NCBI RefSeq assembly: GCF_013377275.1
Contig: NZ_CP016615.1
Location: 310,001 to 374,000, forward strand
DNA from: Vespertiliibacter pulmonis
GTDB taxonomy: Bacteria; Pseudomonadota; Gammaproteobacteria; Enterobacterales; Pasteurellaceae
Length of the DNA: 64,000 bases
Reading direction: 5' to 3'
The notes below the pieces were generated by a model. It was not told the DNA's origin and did not search any database. It worked only from the letters and a program-made list of their open reading frames with translations. Below are positions 41,890-51,714 of the stretch, in pieces (the first letter of the stretch is position 1; every line of letters begins with the position of its first letter). The translations under genes and the position numbers were made by a program.

Positions 41890-42744
41890 ATGAAGCAGTA
41901 TTTAGAATTATGCCAACGAATTGTTGCACAGGGAAAATGGGTCGAAAATGAACGTACGGGCAAGCGGTGTTTAACCGTTATCAATGCCGATCTCACCTAT
42001 GATGTTGCTAAAGGTGAATTTCCATTAGTTACTACCCGAAAAAGTTTTTGGAAATCAGCTATTGCTGAATTATTAGGCTATATACGAGGCTATCATAATG
42101 CAGCAGATTTCCGCAAACTAGGGACAAAATCGTGGGACGCTAATGCTAATCAAAACAATGATTGGTTAGCAAATCCACATCGTAAAGGTGAAGATGATAT
42201 GGGCTGGGTTTACGGTGCAGTCGGAAGAAATTTTCCGAAAGGTGATGGCTCAGGTAATATTGATCTCTTACGCCAAATCGTTAATGATTTAAAAAATGGT
42301 ATTGATAATCGTGGTGAAATTTATACTTTTTACCATCCTGGGCTATTTCATTTAGGCTGTTTACGTCCTTGTTTACATAGTCATCATTTTTCATTACTTG
42401 ACGGTACTTTATATCTTAATAGTACACAACGCTCTGCAGATGTTCCACTTGGTTTAAATTGGAATATGATTCAATGCTACACTTTTTTAGCGCTAATGGC
42501 TCAAATTACTGGGCATCAAGCAGGGCAAGCATTTCACAAAATTGTCAATGCTCATATTTATGAAGATCAATTTGAACTAATGCGAGATGTACAATTATCT
42601 CGTACTCCTTTTTCGCCGCCTAAACTACATATTAACCCTGATATAAAAACCTTAGATGATCTTGAACGTTGGGTTACACTTGATGATTTTAAAGTTGAAG
42701 GTTATGAATACCATCCAAGTATCCAATACCCTTTTTCAGTATAG
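41890..42744 (+). CDS. thyA: Thymidylate synthase
   Basis: A 284-residue enzyme that methylates dUMP using methylenetetrahydrofolate. It is of the Haemophilus subtype: [20 protein letters not shown] at the start, the nucleophilic cysteine in [15 protein letters not shown] near residue 160, phosphate-binding QRSADVPLG near 183, and the asparagine in LGLNWNMIQ. From memory H. influenzae has QRSCD and MGRVYG where this has QRSAD and MGWVYG; the first change occurs in other active ThyA proteins, the second is less usual. It ends IQYPFSV. It is not preceded by lgt, as it is in E. coli. Confidence 0.92.
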   Translation: MKQYLELCQRIVAQGKWVENERTGKRCLTVINADLTYDVAKGEFPLVTTRKSFWKSAIAELLGYIRGYHNAADFRKLGTKSWDANANQNNDWLANPHRKGEDDMGWVYGAVGRNFPKGDGSGNIDLLRQIVNDLKNGIDNRGEIYTFYHPGLFHLGCLRPCLHSHHFSLLDGTLYLNSTQRSADVPLGLNWNMIQCYTFLALMAQITGHQAGQAFHKIVNAHIYEDQFELMRDVQLSRTPFSPPKLHINPDIKTLDDLERWVTLDDFKVEGYEYHPSIQYPFSV

Positions 42745-42898
42745 AAAACAACGACATTCATTGAATGAAATTTTTATTTATATATGCTAAAATCCTACAT
42801 TACTCGATTTAATTCTTGCTTAAATAAAAAACAGTACTATTCTTCATTCAAAGAAAATCTTACTTTTTATTCTACACTATTGATTGAAAAATCACCTT

Positions 42899-44557
42899 AT
42901 GTCTTTAGAATCAAACGGCTATACCTTTAAACCACACGAAATGCCATTTATGGCAGGTTCGCCCGCATCGCCTGATCACCCTGTTAGACGTAGAATTTTT
43001 TATTTTCTGATCGGCGTTTTACTTTCAGTTACTGCTGGCTTACAAAATGGAATATTAATGGCAGCAATGCCACAATTACAAGCAAGCCTTGCTTTACAGG
43101 TTGATCAAGTTGGTTGGATCCAAGTTAGCTATTATATGACCTACGCTTGTATGAGTATTTTCTTTTTTAAGTTTAGGCAACATTTTGGATTACAGCATTT
43201 TGTTCGTACAGTGCTTTTTTTACTGCTCATTGCTAATGTATTACAAGCCTTAAATATCAGTTTTACCGTAGAAATAATTGCAAGGGGAATTTCAGGTATT
43301 GCCGCAAGTGGTTTGATGGTACTAGGAATGTTCTATCTGCTACAATCAATGAAAGGGAATGGAAAACTAATTGCCCTCGCTTTAACTACAGGTCTAATGC
43401 AATTAGGTACGCCACTTGCACAAATCACCGTTCCTTTTATCGCTGGCGATGGGAATATTCATACTATAACGCTGTTTCAGCTTTCTCTTACTTTACTTTG
43501 TATAGGTCTAGTAATTTGGCTCCCAATTCCTCCTGGAGTGCATACTAAAGCCTTAAGTTGGCTAGATCTAATCTGTTTCAGCTTATTTGCCATTGGTATT
43601 GCAACACTCTGTGCTTTCTTCACCCAAGGTAGAACTATTTCGTGGGATACACCTTGGATCGGTTATCTACTTATTATCAGCATAATTTGTATTGGTATTG
43701 CTATTTTAATTGAATCTCAAAGGAAGTCTCCTATACTTGATTGGCAATGGCTCACAACTAGGCAAATTATTACTTTCGGTTTAATGTCGGCGATTGTGCG
43801 AATGCTCATTTCAGAGCAAACCGTTGGTGCAGCAGGCTTAATGAAAAGCTTAGGAATGAATAACGATCAGATGGTTACATTTTATACGGTAACATTTATT
43901 GCTTCTATTGTAGGAATTATACTAAGTGTAATTACTTTCAATATTCTAGATATCCGTAAGCCTATTTCCATTGCTTTACTCGGTATTGCTATCGGCTCAT
44001 TCATTGATATTGGTGTAGGCGTACAAACTCGCCCCGAACAACTTTACATTAGCCAAGCAATCATTGCTTTTTCTGCCCTCTATTTTATGGGACCAATGAT
44101 GTTAGAAGGGTTAATCAGAGCATTAGCTAAAGGGCCATCTCATATAATGAGTTTCTCAGCCATTTTTGGTCTATCTCAAACCTTAGGGGGATTAGGGGGC
44201 GCAGCTCTTTTTAGTCAATTTATAACTTACCGTACCAAAGAACATTTAGCCGATATGACAAGCTATCTCAGCCTAACAAATCCCCAAGTTACCCTTGGGT
44301 TAAAACAACTATCCGCTATATTTTCCCCTTTAACGACCGATCCAATTATCTTACAAAGTCAAGCAACAACGTTGCTCATTCGTCAAACAAGTTTAGAAGC
44401 TCAAGTGCTAGCATACAATGATCTTTTCATTATCATTGGTGTCGGAGCAAGTATCGCGTTCATTTATAGTATCATTTCTCGAATATATTATCGTTATCAT
44501 AAAATCAATATCATTGGCAAAGAACTTGCCGTTTTAATGCAATCTATGCCTAAATAA
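42899..44557 (+). CDS. EmrB-like multidrug efflux MFS transporter (DHA2)
   Basis: A 552-residue major-facilitator protein with about 14 helices, preceded by a 30-residue polar N-terminus. Features include SVTAGLQNGILMAAMPQLQA in helix 1 and GWIQVSYYMTYACMS in helix 2, which resemble DHA2 exporters such as EmrB. I place the start at the ATG at 42899; a TTG at 42884 would add five residues. The order here is MFS gene first and HlyD-type adaptor second, the reverse of E. coli emrAB. The substrate is unknown. It leads a same-strand run of five envelope genes. Confidence 0.82.
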   Translation: MSLESNGYTFKPHEMPFMAGSPASPDHPVRRRIFYFLIGVLLSVTAGLQNGILMAAMPQLQASLALQVDQVGWIQVSYYMTYACMSIFFFKFRQHFGLQHFVRTVLFLLLIANVLQALNISFTVEIIARGISGIAASGLMVLGMFYLLQSMKGNGKLIALALTTGLMQLGTPLAQITVPFIAGDGNIHTITLFQLSLTLLCIGLVIWLPIPPGVHTKALSWLDLICFSLFAIGIATLCAFFTQGRTISWDTPWIGYLLIISIICIGIAILIESQRKSPILDWQWLTTRQIITFGLMSAIVRMLISEQTVGAAGLMKSLGMNNDQMVTFYTVTFIASIVGIILSVITFNILDIRKPISIALLGIAIGSFIDIGVGVQTRPEQLYISQAIIAFSALYFMGPMMLEGLIRALAKGPSHIMSFSAIFGLSQTLGGLGGAALFSQFITYRTKEHLADMTSYLSLTNPQVTLGLKQLSAIFSPLTTDPIILQSQATTLLIRQTSLEAQVLAYNDLFIIIGVGASIAFIYSIISRIYYRYHKINIIGKELAVLMQSMPK

Positions 44558-44578
44558 TATCTAACTGGAATCAATAAA

Positions 44579-45688
44579 ATGGAACAAAATCAGCCAGCAG
44601 AACAACCGAATAAACCAACTAGATGGTCACCTAAGAAACATAGCACCTTTGGACGTTTAGTTTTTATCAGTGCTATTATTGGCGGTGTTATTGCCACTCT
44701 TTACGCTTGGCATTTACCTCCCTTTAATACTAATACCGTTTACAGTAATAACGCCTATGTACGTGGGCAAACTACACTAATTAGTGCCAAAGTAAGTGGT
44801 TATGTAAAAGAAGTGTTTGTCCAAGACTTTAATCAAATAGGGGAAAATCAAGCTCTAATTCAAATTGATGAAGCTCCTTATCAAGCAAAAGTTGCTCAAG
44901 CAAAAGCGAACCTATTAGGACAATCAGCTGCACTAAAACAAATAGCTCAAAGCCGTTTATCTGCTGACGCCAATATTCAAATTAGTAAATCAGCTATTGA
45001 AAATGCCAAAGCACAATTACATCGAGCACAACTTGAATTCAACCGTATCAATCAATTAATTAAAACAAATTCAGCCTCTAAACGAGAACAAGATCAAGCA
45101 GTAGCAGCATTAACTCAAGCAGAAACAGCATTACAACAAGCCCGCCAGCAATATACTATTGCTGAGCAAAACCGCTTAAACGTCAATGATAATAATGAAA
45201 AATTAACTGCCGGAGTAGAAAGTGCAGAAGCAATGTTGAATTTAGCTCAACAAGATTTAGAAAATACCCTAGTCAAAGCACCCGTTGCAGGAACACTGAG
45301 CGAAATTTCAGTTAAAAAAGGGCAATTCGTTAGCGTAGGTAGCCAGCTAATGTTTATTGTTCCACCTAAACGCTGGGTCATTGCCAATATCAAAGAAACG
45401 GATATGGCAAATGTAAACATTGGGCAAGCCGTAAAATTAAGTGTTGATGCTTTAAACCACCAACAATTTAACGGTAAAGTTGTCGAAATTTCTCCTGCGA
45501 CGGCCTCTGAATTCAGCATTATCAGGGCGGATAGTGGCACAGGTAATTTTGTGAAAATTGCTCAACGAATTCCTGTTAAAATTGAATTTACCCCTGATCA
45601 AGCAGATCTGGATAAAATTCTAGCTGGAATGTCTGTTGAAGTAGAAATTGATACTTCATCAGCTAAAGATCAATCATCACAGTATTGA
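44579..45688 (+). CDS. EmrA/HlyD-family periplasmic adaptor
   Basis: A 369-residue membrane-fusion protein. One N-terminal helix (about 26-46) anchors it; the lipoyl half-motifs flank a long coiled-coil hairpin rich in Ala/Gln (about 105-220), followed by LVKAPVAGTLSEISVKKGQF and the beta-barrel. It would link the preceding MFS pump to an outer-membrane channel. It starts 22 bases after the MFS stop, without any promoter-like gap. No TolC-type gene is in this window. Confidence 0.88.
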   Translation: MEQNQPAEQPNKPTRWSPKKHSTFGRLVFISAIIGGVIATLYAWHLPPFNTNTVYSNNAYVRGQTTLISAKVSGYVKEVFVQDFNQIGENQALIQIDEAPYQAKVAQAKANLLGQSAALKQIAQSRLSADANIQISKSAIENAKAQLHRAQLEFNRINQLIKTNSASKREQDQAVAALTQAETALQQARQQYTIAEQNRLNVNDNNEKLTAGVESAEAMLNLAQQDLENTLVKAPVAGTLSEISVKKGQFVSVGSQLMFIVPPKRWVIANIKETDMANVNIGQAVKLSVDALNHQQFNGKVVEISPATASEFSIIRADSGTGNFVKIAQRIPVKIEFTPDQADLDKILAGMSVEVEIDTSSAKDQSSQY

Positions 45689-45742
45689 TATTTAAAAAGT
45701 TCACTAAACAGTAATTTCAACATATATTTCACGAATAACACT

Positions 45743-46456
45743 ATGGCATTAAATGAAAAACCAATAATTTCTAACCAACATGGTGCATTTGTAATGGCAT
45801 TTATTCCCTATTTTTATGGAATAAGTGCCAGCCATTGGGTCAATGCACACTATTGGCTAGGGTTATCGTGGCTATTTCTCTATCTTTTTTCTTATCCATT
45901 TTTCTCCCTTTTTTATAAAAAAAAGAAAGAAAAATATCAGAAATGGGCGATTATCTACGCAATATTTGCAGGACTAACTATCTTTCCTTTACTTATTATG
46001 CAACCTGCTATTTTGCAATTTTTTATCTGGATCTTACCGCTTGTTGGGATACAGATTTATTATGCTAAAAAGCGAGATGAACGGAATTTACTCAATACAA
46101 TTTCTGCTATTATCAGCTTTGGTATTATCGGAATGGCAAGTTTTTATCTCGCAACCGAGCAGTATAACTTCGCTATTTTATTCCACCCCAGCCTATTTTT
46201 TATTGCTACTACCCTGTATATTAAAAGTGTGGCACGAGAGCGTAAAAATCCACGCTATTTAACTGTAAGTATTGCGTTTCACTGGGGAATATTTTTCTTA
46301 TATCTTACACAAGGGGCATTACTAATCGCTCTCGCCTATTTCTTTGCGAGCTTACGTGCAACAATAATTCCAACAAGAAAATTAACCATTAAACAAATTG
46401 GGTTATTAGAATTCCCAATCATTGCCCTTTTCTTTTTCTGCTTAATCTTTTCTTAA
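45743..46456 (+). CDS. YwiC-like integral membrane protein
   Basis: A 237-residue, very hydrophobic protein with about seven membrane helices. The N-terminal signature NQHGAFVMAFIPYFYG matches the YwiC-like family (first described in Bacillus), whose function is unknown. A cytoplasmic Lys-rich loop (YKKKKEKYQK) follows helix 3. The gene lies 54 bases after the EmrA-like gene and 35 bases before macA, on the same strand, so it may be made with the efflux pumps. I infer no function. Confidence 0.78.
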   Translation: MALNEKPIISNQHGAFVMAFIPYFYGISASHWVNAHYWLGLSWLFLYLFSYPFFSLFYKKKKEKYQKWAIIYAIFAGLTIFPLLIMQPAILQFFIWILPLVGIQIYYAKKRDERNLLNTISAIISFGIIGMASFYLATEQYNFAILFHPSLFFIATTLYIKSVARERKNPRYLTVSIAFHWGIFFLYLTQGALLIALAYFFASLRATIIPTRKLTIKQIGLLEFPIIALFFFCLIFS

Positions 46457-46491
46457 TTTTAAAATATCTTATACATAATGGGCTATCCTTG

Positions 46492-47649
46492 ATGAAAAAA
46501 TACATTATTTTATTTTTGTTTCTGTCTTTTATTATTGGTGGAATTTATTTCTATCAACAGAATAAATCAGAAAATATTACCTATTTAACCGAAATAGTAG
46601 AACGTGGTAATCTACAAAAAAATGTCGTAGCCACCGGCACAATCCGTGCATTAAAACGAGTTGAAGTTGGGGCTCAAGCCTCAGGAAGAATTGAAAAAAT
46701 TTGGGTAAGCCTTGGACAACAAGTCAAAGCAGGTGATTTAATTGCCGAGATTGATTCACAAAATCAACGTAATGCTTTAGAAACGGCTCAAGCAAGACTT
46801 AGTTCTTACCAAGCACAGCTCAATGCAAAAAATGTAAGTTATGATGTCGCAAAATCTAATTTCCTCCGCATACAAAAATTATATAGCCAAAAATCAACCA
46901 GTTTAAATGAACTAGACAATGCAAAAAACAGCTTAGCAAATGCAGAAGCCGCCATTAAAGAAATTACCGCTTCAATTAAACAAGCAGAAATTGAAGTGAA
47001 GATTGCTAAAACTAATTTAGGTTATACTAAAATTCACTCACCAATTGATGGTACAGTGATTTCTATCCCTGTGTCAGAAGGACAAACTGTAAACGCTAAT
47101 CAAATTACCCCAACCATTATTCAAGTTGCCGATCTTTCTAAATTATTAATTCGCTTAGAAATATCTGAAGGTGATATTACTAAAATCCATCCGGGAATGA
47201 AGGTAGAATTTTCAACATTATCTGACCCTGATCATAAATTTCATAGCCAAATTAATTCTGTTGATCCTGCTCTTACTACCCTAAGCGATAATGAATATAA
47301 AGAATCTGTTGCAACAACTAATGCAGTCTACTTCTACGCTAATAGTATTGTGGATAACCCAACCAATCAGCTTCGTATTGGAATGACTGCTCAAGCACAA
47401 ATTTCAGTTGCTAACATTAAAAATACGTTACTCATTCGAACGGCAACCATTAAACGAGAAGGCTCCCAAACTTTCGTCAATGTACTTAAAAATGGAGCAA
47501 TTGAAAAACGTCAGATACAAATTGGGCAAAATGATGAGGCTCGTTCACAAATTCTTTCAGGGCTAGCGGAAGGTGAAAAAGTCGTTTCATCTCAAATAAT
47601 TGAGGGCGAAAAAATAGGTAATTCTCCTCGCCGTGTCAGAATGTTTTAA
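46492..47649 (+). CDS. macA: MacA-like periplasmic adaptor
   Basis: A 385-residue membrane-fusion protein with an N-terminal helix (about 4-22), a lipoyl domain with QASGRIEKIWVSLGQQVKAG near residue 63, a coiled-coil hairpin (about 95-165), then YTKIHSPIDGTVISIPVSEG and barrel domains. It partners the adjacent MacB. I chose the ATG at 46492 over an immediately preceding TTG. The MacA/MacB pair, with an outer-membrane duct, exports macrolides, haem precursors or peptides in relatives; the substrate here is unknown. Confidence 0.87.
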   Translation: MKKYIILFLFLSFIIGGIYFYQQNKSENITYLTEIVERGNLQKNVVATGTIRALKRVEVGAQASGRIEKIWVSLGQQVKAGDLIAEIDSQNQRNALETAQARLSSYQAQLNAKNVSYDVAKSNFLRIQKLYSQKSTSLNELDNAKNSLANAEAAIKEITASIKQAEIEVKIAKTNLGYTKIHSPIDGTVISIPVSEGQTVNANQITPTIIQVADLSKLLIRLEISEGDITKIHPGMKVEFSTLSDPDHKFHSQINSVDPALTTLSDNEYKESVATTNAVYFYANSIVDNPTNQLRIGMTAQAQISVANIKNTLLIRTATIKREGSQTFVNVLKNGAIEKRQIQIGQNDEARSQILSGLAEGEKVVSSQIIEGEKIGNSPRRVRMF

Positions 47650-47668
47650 TCGCAAGCGGTCAGAAATT

Positions 47669-49597
47669 ATGAATATTATAAAAATTCGTGCGTTGAATAA
47701 ATTTTTTAACCAAGGTGAAAACCATACTCAAATTCTCAAAGATATCAATCTTGATATCAAAAAAGGAGAATTTATTGCGATTATCGGGGCCTCCGGCTCT
47801 GGCAAATCAACCCTAATGAATATTATTGGCTGTTTAGATACCGCAAGCACTGGCTCATATAAAATTGCAGATACTGAAGTCAGTCAATTAGATAGCAATG
47901 CCTTATCCGATCTCCGTCAAAAAGTTTTTGGTTTTATTTTCCAACGCTATAACTTACTTTCGACCTTAACAGCCTTAGAAAATGTTGCTCTACCTGCAAT
48001 TTATGCAGGTATTGAACAAAAACATCGCTTAACTCGCGCCAAACACCTATTAGAAAAATTAGGACTAGGCGACCGCTTATCTAATAAACCAAACCAACTC
48101 TCTGGAGGACAGCAACAACGTGTGAGTATTGCCCGAGCCTTGATGAACGGCGGGGAAATTATTTTAGCAGATGAACCCACAGGGGCGTTAGATTCAAAAA
48201 GTGGCGAAACAGTAATGGCAATTTTACAAGAACTACATCGTGAAGGACATACTATTATTTTAGTTACCCACGATAAACAAGTCGCCGAATTTGCTAATCG
48301 CATCATTGAAATCAAAGATGGGCAAATTATTGCTGATCATAAAAAGTCAGAGACCGTGAATAATAAACTCTCTCATTTATCTGAACCCAAAAAATACTTC
48401 CAGTTCTATAAAGATCAGCTCATTGAATCCTTCAAAATGTCTGTGAAAGCGATTATTTCCCATAAACTCCGCTCGCTTTTAACAATGCTTGGTATCATTA
48501 TTGGGATTACTTCTGTCATTTCCGTTATCGCTCTCGGTAACGGCTCACAACAACAAATTTTATCGAATATCAGTTCACTCGGCACAAATACCATAGATAT
48601 CTATAATGGTACAGGCTTTGGCGATCGGCGTGCGGCAAAAATGCAAAATCTAACGCTGAATGATGCACAAGCACTTACTCAACAGAGCTATATTGAAAGT
48701 ACTACACCAAATAGTGCCGTAAACGGTACGCTGACCTACGGCAGTAAAGAATATACAGCCCAAGTAAAAGGCGTAAGCGATCAATTTTTTGATGTAAAAG
48801 GTATTAAACTACAGCAAGGCTCGCTATTTACCGCCAATGATGTAAAACATAATGAACAAGTTGCAGTAATCGACTTCAATACACAAAAGCAAATTTTTAC
48901 CGACATCTCACCGCTTGGTAAAATTATTATGATCAATAAAAAGCCATTAAAAATCATTGGAATTGCAAGCAATAATGGTATGAATACAAATACCAGCCTC
49001 AATATCTGGATTCCTTACACAACGGCAATGAATAAAATTTCTGGCAATAATAAAATTGATTCAATTACAGTAAAAATCAAAGATGAAATTAACACTCAAA
49101 TAGCAGAAAAGGATCTAACACAACTACTTACCCTTCGCCACGGTAAAAAAGATTTCTTTATGATGAATACTGATACTATAAAACAGACGATTGAAAGTAC
49201 TACTAACACAATGAAATTACTGATTTCATCTATTGCACTTATTTCTTTAGTTGTAGGAGGAATTGGTGTAATGAATATAATGTTGGTTTCAGTAACCGAA
49301 CGAACCAAAGAAATAGGAATTAGAATGGCAATCGGTGCTCGTCAATCTAATATTCTGCAACAATTTCTTATTGAAGCAATTTTAATCTGTTTAATCGGCG
49401 GTATTACAGGAATTTTATTTGCTTTAGCTATTGGGCTATTATTTAACAGTCTAGGCAATAATTTTACGATGATTTTTTCTAGCTTTTCAATTATTTCAGC
49501 CGTTATTTGCTCAACTCTTATCGGTATTATTTTCGGTTATATGCCAGCTAGAAATGCGGCAAAGCTTAACCCGATCAATGCATTAGCAAGAGATTAA
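47669..49597 (+). CDS. macB: MacB-like ABC exporter
   Basis: A 642-residue mechanotransmitting ABC protein. The N-terminal ATPase has Walker A GASGSGKSTLMN near residue 42, signature LSGGQQQRVSIARALM near 145 and Walker B IILADEPTGALDS. The FtsX-like part has helix 1 near 275, a large periplasmic domain, and three helices near 520-640 with VVGGIGVMNIMLVSVTERTK. I chose the ATG at 47669 (MNIIKIRALNKFF); an earlier start at 47633 would overlap macA and add 12 unrelated residues. The ribosome-binding region coincides with an uptake core (GCAAGCGGTCAG, 47652-47663). Confidence 0.92.
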   Translation: MNIIKIRALNKFFNQGENHTQILKDINLDIKKGEFIAIIGASGSGKSTLMNIIGCLDTASTGSYKIADTEVSQLDSNALSDLRQKVFGFIFQRYNLLSTLTALENVALPAIYAGIEQKHRLTRAKHLLEKLGLGDRLSNKPNQLSGGQQQRVSIARALMNGGEIILADEPTGALDSKSGETVMAILQELHREGHTIILVTHDKQVAEFANRIIEIKDGQIIADHKKSETVNNKLSHLSEPKKYFQFYKDQLIESFKMSVKAIISHKLRSLLTMLGIIIGITSVISVIALGNGSQQQILSNISSLGTNTIDIYNGTGFGDRRAAKMQNLTLNDAQALTQQSYIESTTPNSAVNGTLTYGSKEYTAQVKGVSDQFFDVKGIKLQQGSLFTANDVKHNEQVAVIDFNTQKQIFTDISPLGKIIMINKKPLKIIGIASNNGMNTNTSLNIWIPYTTAMNKISGNNKIDSITVKIKDEINTQIAEKDLTQLLTLRHGKKDFFMMNTDTIKQTIESTTNTMKLLISSIALISLVVGGIGVMNIMLVSVTERTKEIGIRMAIGARQSNILQQFLIEAILICLIGGITGILFALAIGLLFNSLGNNFTMIFSSFSIISAVICSTLIGIIFGYMPARNAAKLNPINALARD

Positions 49598-49628
49598 ATT
49601 TAATCTTTTGCTTATAGTAAATAAAAAA

Positions 49629-49691
49629 ACAAGCGGTCAATTCAAAGAGTTTTTTGCATTCTGCAAACTTTTCGCCAATCTGACCGCTTGT
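49629..49691. terminator. Inverted uptake-sequence pair between macB and rluD
   Basis: ACAAGCGGTCA (49629-49639) and TGACCGCTTGT (49681-49691) are perfect 11-bp inverted copies separated by 41 bases that include the AT-rich uptake extensions. Lying between two convergent genes, it can fold and probably acts as a bidirectional terminator, though no clean T-run follows. Confidence 0.65.
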
Positions 49692-49709
49692 CTATTTATC
49701 TTATTTAAT

Positions 49710-50687
49710 TTAATAATCTAATTGATCTTTATGTAATTGATAATCTTCTTTCAATGCTTTGATGAGCTCCACAAAATCATCTGGTAAAGGTGCGTGCCAT
49801 TCCATCAATTCTCCTGTAATAGGGTGATTTAATCGTAGCATTGCTGCGTGTAAAGCCTGACGTTTAAAGCCTCTTAATACCGCTAGAAATTCAGCACTTG
49901 CCCCTTTCGGTGGCCGTGGACGACCGCCGTAAAGTTGATCACCTAATAAAGGGTGAGCAATATGAGCCATATGCACACGGATTTGGTGAGTTCTTCCTGT
50001 TTCTAAGCGTAAACGTAAACGAGTATAATTACGAAAACGCTCCATAATTCGATAATGGGTTACTGCTGGTTTTCCCATTGGGTGAACGGCCATTGCTGTA
50101 CGCTTAATAGAATGACGAGCCATTGGTTCATCAACCTTACCCCCTTGCGTCATAATACCGCTTGCAACTGCTTCATATTCACGGGTAATTTCACGTTTTT
50201 GTAATGCATTGACTAAATGAGTTTGAGCAGGAATGGTTTTAGCAACAACCATTAAGCCCGTTGTGTCTTTATCTAAACGATGAACAATACCAGCCCTAGG
50301 TACTTCTGCAATTTGCGGATAATGATAAAGTAACGCATTCAGCAATGTCCCACTCGGATTTCCCGCCCCTGGGTGAACAACTAAGCCTTTTGGCTTATTG
50401 ATAACTAAAATATCATCGTCTTCATACACAATATCTAATGGGATATTTTCTGGTTCAAAACGAACTTCATCTTCAAGTTCTACTTGAATTTCAATTGATT
50501 CACCGCCAAACACCTTTTCTCGTGCTTTATTGACAATAACGCCGTTCACCTTAACTTGATCATTTTCTATCCATATTTTAATCCGTGAACGTGAATAATC
50601 TGGAAAAAGTTGTGCTAACGCTTGGTCAAGCCTTGCGCCTAATAAATCAGAAGTCACTTCTGTTTCTAATGTAATTTGTTGAGTCAT
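49710..50687 (-). CDS. rluD: 23S rRNA pseudouridine synthase D
   Basis: A 325-residue enzyme making the pseudouridines at 1911, 1915 and 1917 of 23S rRNA. It has an N-terminal S4 domain with SDLLGARLDQALAQLFPDYS and the catalytic aspartate in GIVHRLDKDTTGLMVVAK near residue 140. The C-terminal LETGRTHQIRVHMAHIAHPL and RQALHAAMLRLNHP blocks match RluD. It is divergent from bamD, the same arrangement as in E. coli. Confidence 0.95.
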   Translation of the reverse strand: MTQQITLETEVTSDLLGARLDQALAQLFPDYSRSRIKIWIENDQVKVNGVIVNKAREKVFGGESIEIQVELEDEVRFEPENIPLDIVYEDDDILVINKPKGLVVHPGAGNPSGTLLNALLYHYPQIAEVPRAGIVHRLDKDTTGLMVVAKTIPAQTHLVNALQKREITREYEAVASGIMTQGGKVDEPMARHSIKRTAMAVHPMGKPAVTHYRIMERFRNYTRLRLRLETGRTHQIRVHMAHIAHPLLGDQLYGGRPRPPKGASAEFLAVLRGFKRQALHAAMLRLNHPITGELMEWHAPLPDDFVELIKALKEDYQLHKDQLDY

Positions 50688-50845
50688 TCGAATTTTAATT
50701 CCACACTTTATTTTTAGTTGTTTTCTTATCGGGCAATGTCCTATAAAATAGGGCGATTATTCCGATGAACTTTATGAATAATACTAAGTCGAACTGTATT
50801 GTACATTAACTTTTCATCGCAGACACTTTTTATAGGTAAAACATT

Positions 50846-51625
50846 ATGCGTAAATTGAGCTTATTAGCCTCTATTTTATTAACAAGTTTAGCGATTACCG
50901 CCTGCTCTAACTCAAATAAAAATGAATTTGAAGGCATTCCCGCCCAAGAGCTTTATAGTAAAGGGCAAAATTACTTACAAGATGGCGATTACAACAATGC
51001 TATTCGCTATTTAGAAGCGGTAGATGTCCGTACTAAACAAACCGCTTACGGCGAACAAGTTCAACTCAGCGTCATTTATGCCCAATATAAACTCGGTGAA
51101 TATTACAAAGCATTAGATGCAGCAGAACGCTTTGCTCGTAGCTATCCAAGTAGTTCATCAATGGATTATGTATTCTATTTAGCAGGATTAAGTAACGCTC
51201 GTTTAGCAGATAACTGGATTCAAAATAAGTTCCGTATCAATCCAGCAGGCAGAGCCGTGGATAATGTGCGTAACGCTTATGGCAACTTCCAAACACTGAT
51301 ACAGCACTATCCGCAAAGCCAATATGTACAAGATGCTCAAAATTGGATGGTGTATATGAAAAATCGCCTTGCCAACCACGAATTAGATATTGCAAAATTT
51401 TATATGAAACGTGATGCCTACGTTGCGGTCATCAATCGTATTGAGGAAATGCTACGCATCTATCCAGATTCAGAAGCTGCCTATAAAGCATTACCATTAC
51501 TTAAGAAATCTTTCGAAGCAATCAATATTGATGACTCAGCAAAAAAAGTCGATGATATGATCGAAAAATCGAAAGATAAAACTTTCCCTGAAATCGTAAA
51601 ACCAGAGTATCCCGCTCAATTTTAA
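50846..51625 (+). CDS. bamD: Outer-membrane assembly lipoprotein BamD
   Basis: A 259-residue lipoprotein of the BAM complex that inserts outer-membrane barrels. The lipobox is AITACSN (Cys20). The mature part consists of TPR-like repeats, including [38 protein letters not shown] and [19 protein letters not shown]. It was earlier called ComL. A hairpin at 51661-51682 follows it, then tsaD. Confidence 0.94.
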   Translation: MRKLSLLASILLTSLAITACSNSNKNEFEGIPAQELYSKGQNYLQDGDYNNAIRYLEAVDVRTKQTAYGEQVQLSVIYAQYKLGEYYKALDAAERFARSYPSSSSMDYVFYLAGLSNARLADNWIQNKFRINPAGRAVDNVRNAYGNFQTLIQHYPQSQYVQDAQNWMVYMKNRLANHELDIAKFYMKRDAYVAVINRIEEMLRIYPDSEAAYKALPLLKKSFEAINIDDSAKKVDDMIEKSKDKTFPEIVKPEYPAQF

Positions 51626-51660
51626 CAATCGATAGGATAATAATATTTTTTGCATTATTT

Positions 51661-51682
51661 AAAGGGGCGACTTCGCCCCTTT
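51661..51682 (+). terminator. Hairpin between bamD and tsaD
   Basis: AAAGGGGCG and CGCCCCTTT form a perfect 9-bp stem with an ACTT loop. The T-tail is broken by CCC, so termination may be partial. It ends about 30 bases before the tsaD start. Confidence 0.65.
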
Positions 51683-51714
51683 CCCATTTTAATTATTCAA
51701 AGAAAGAGAAAAAG

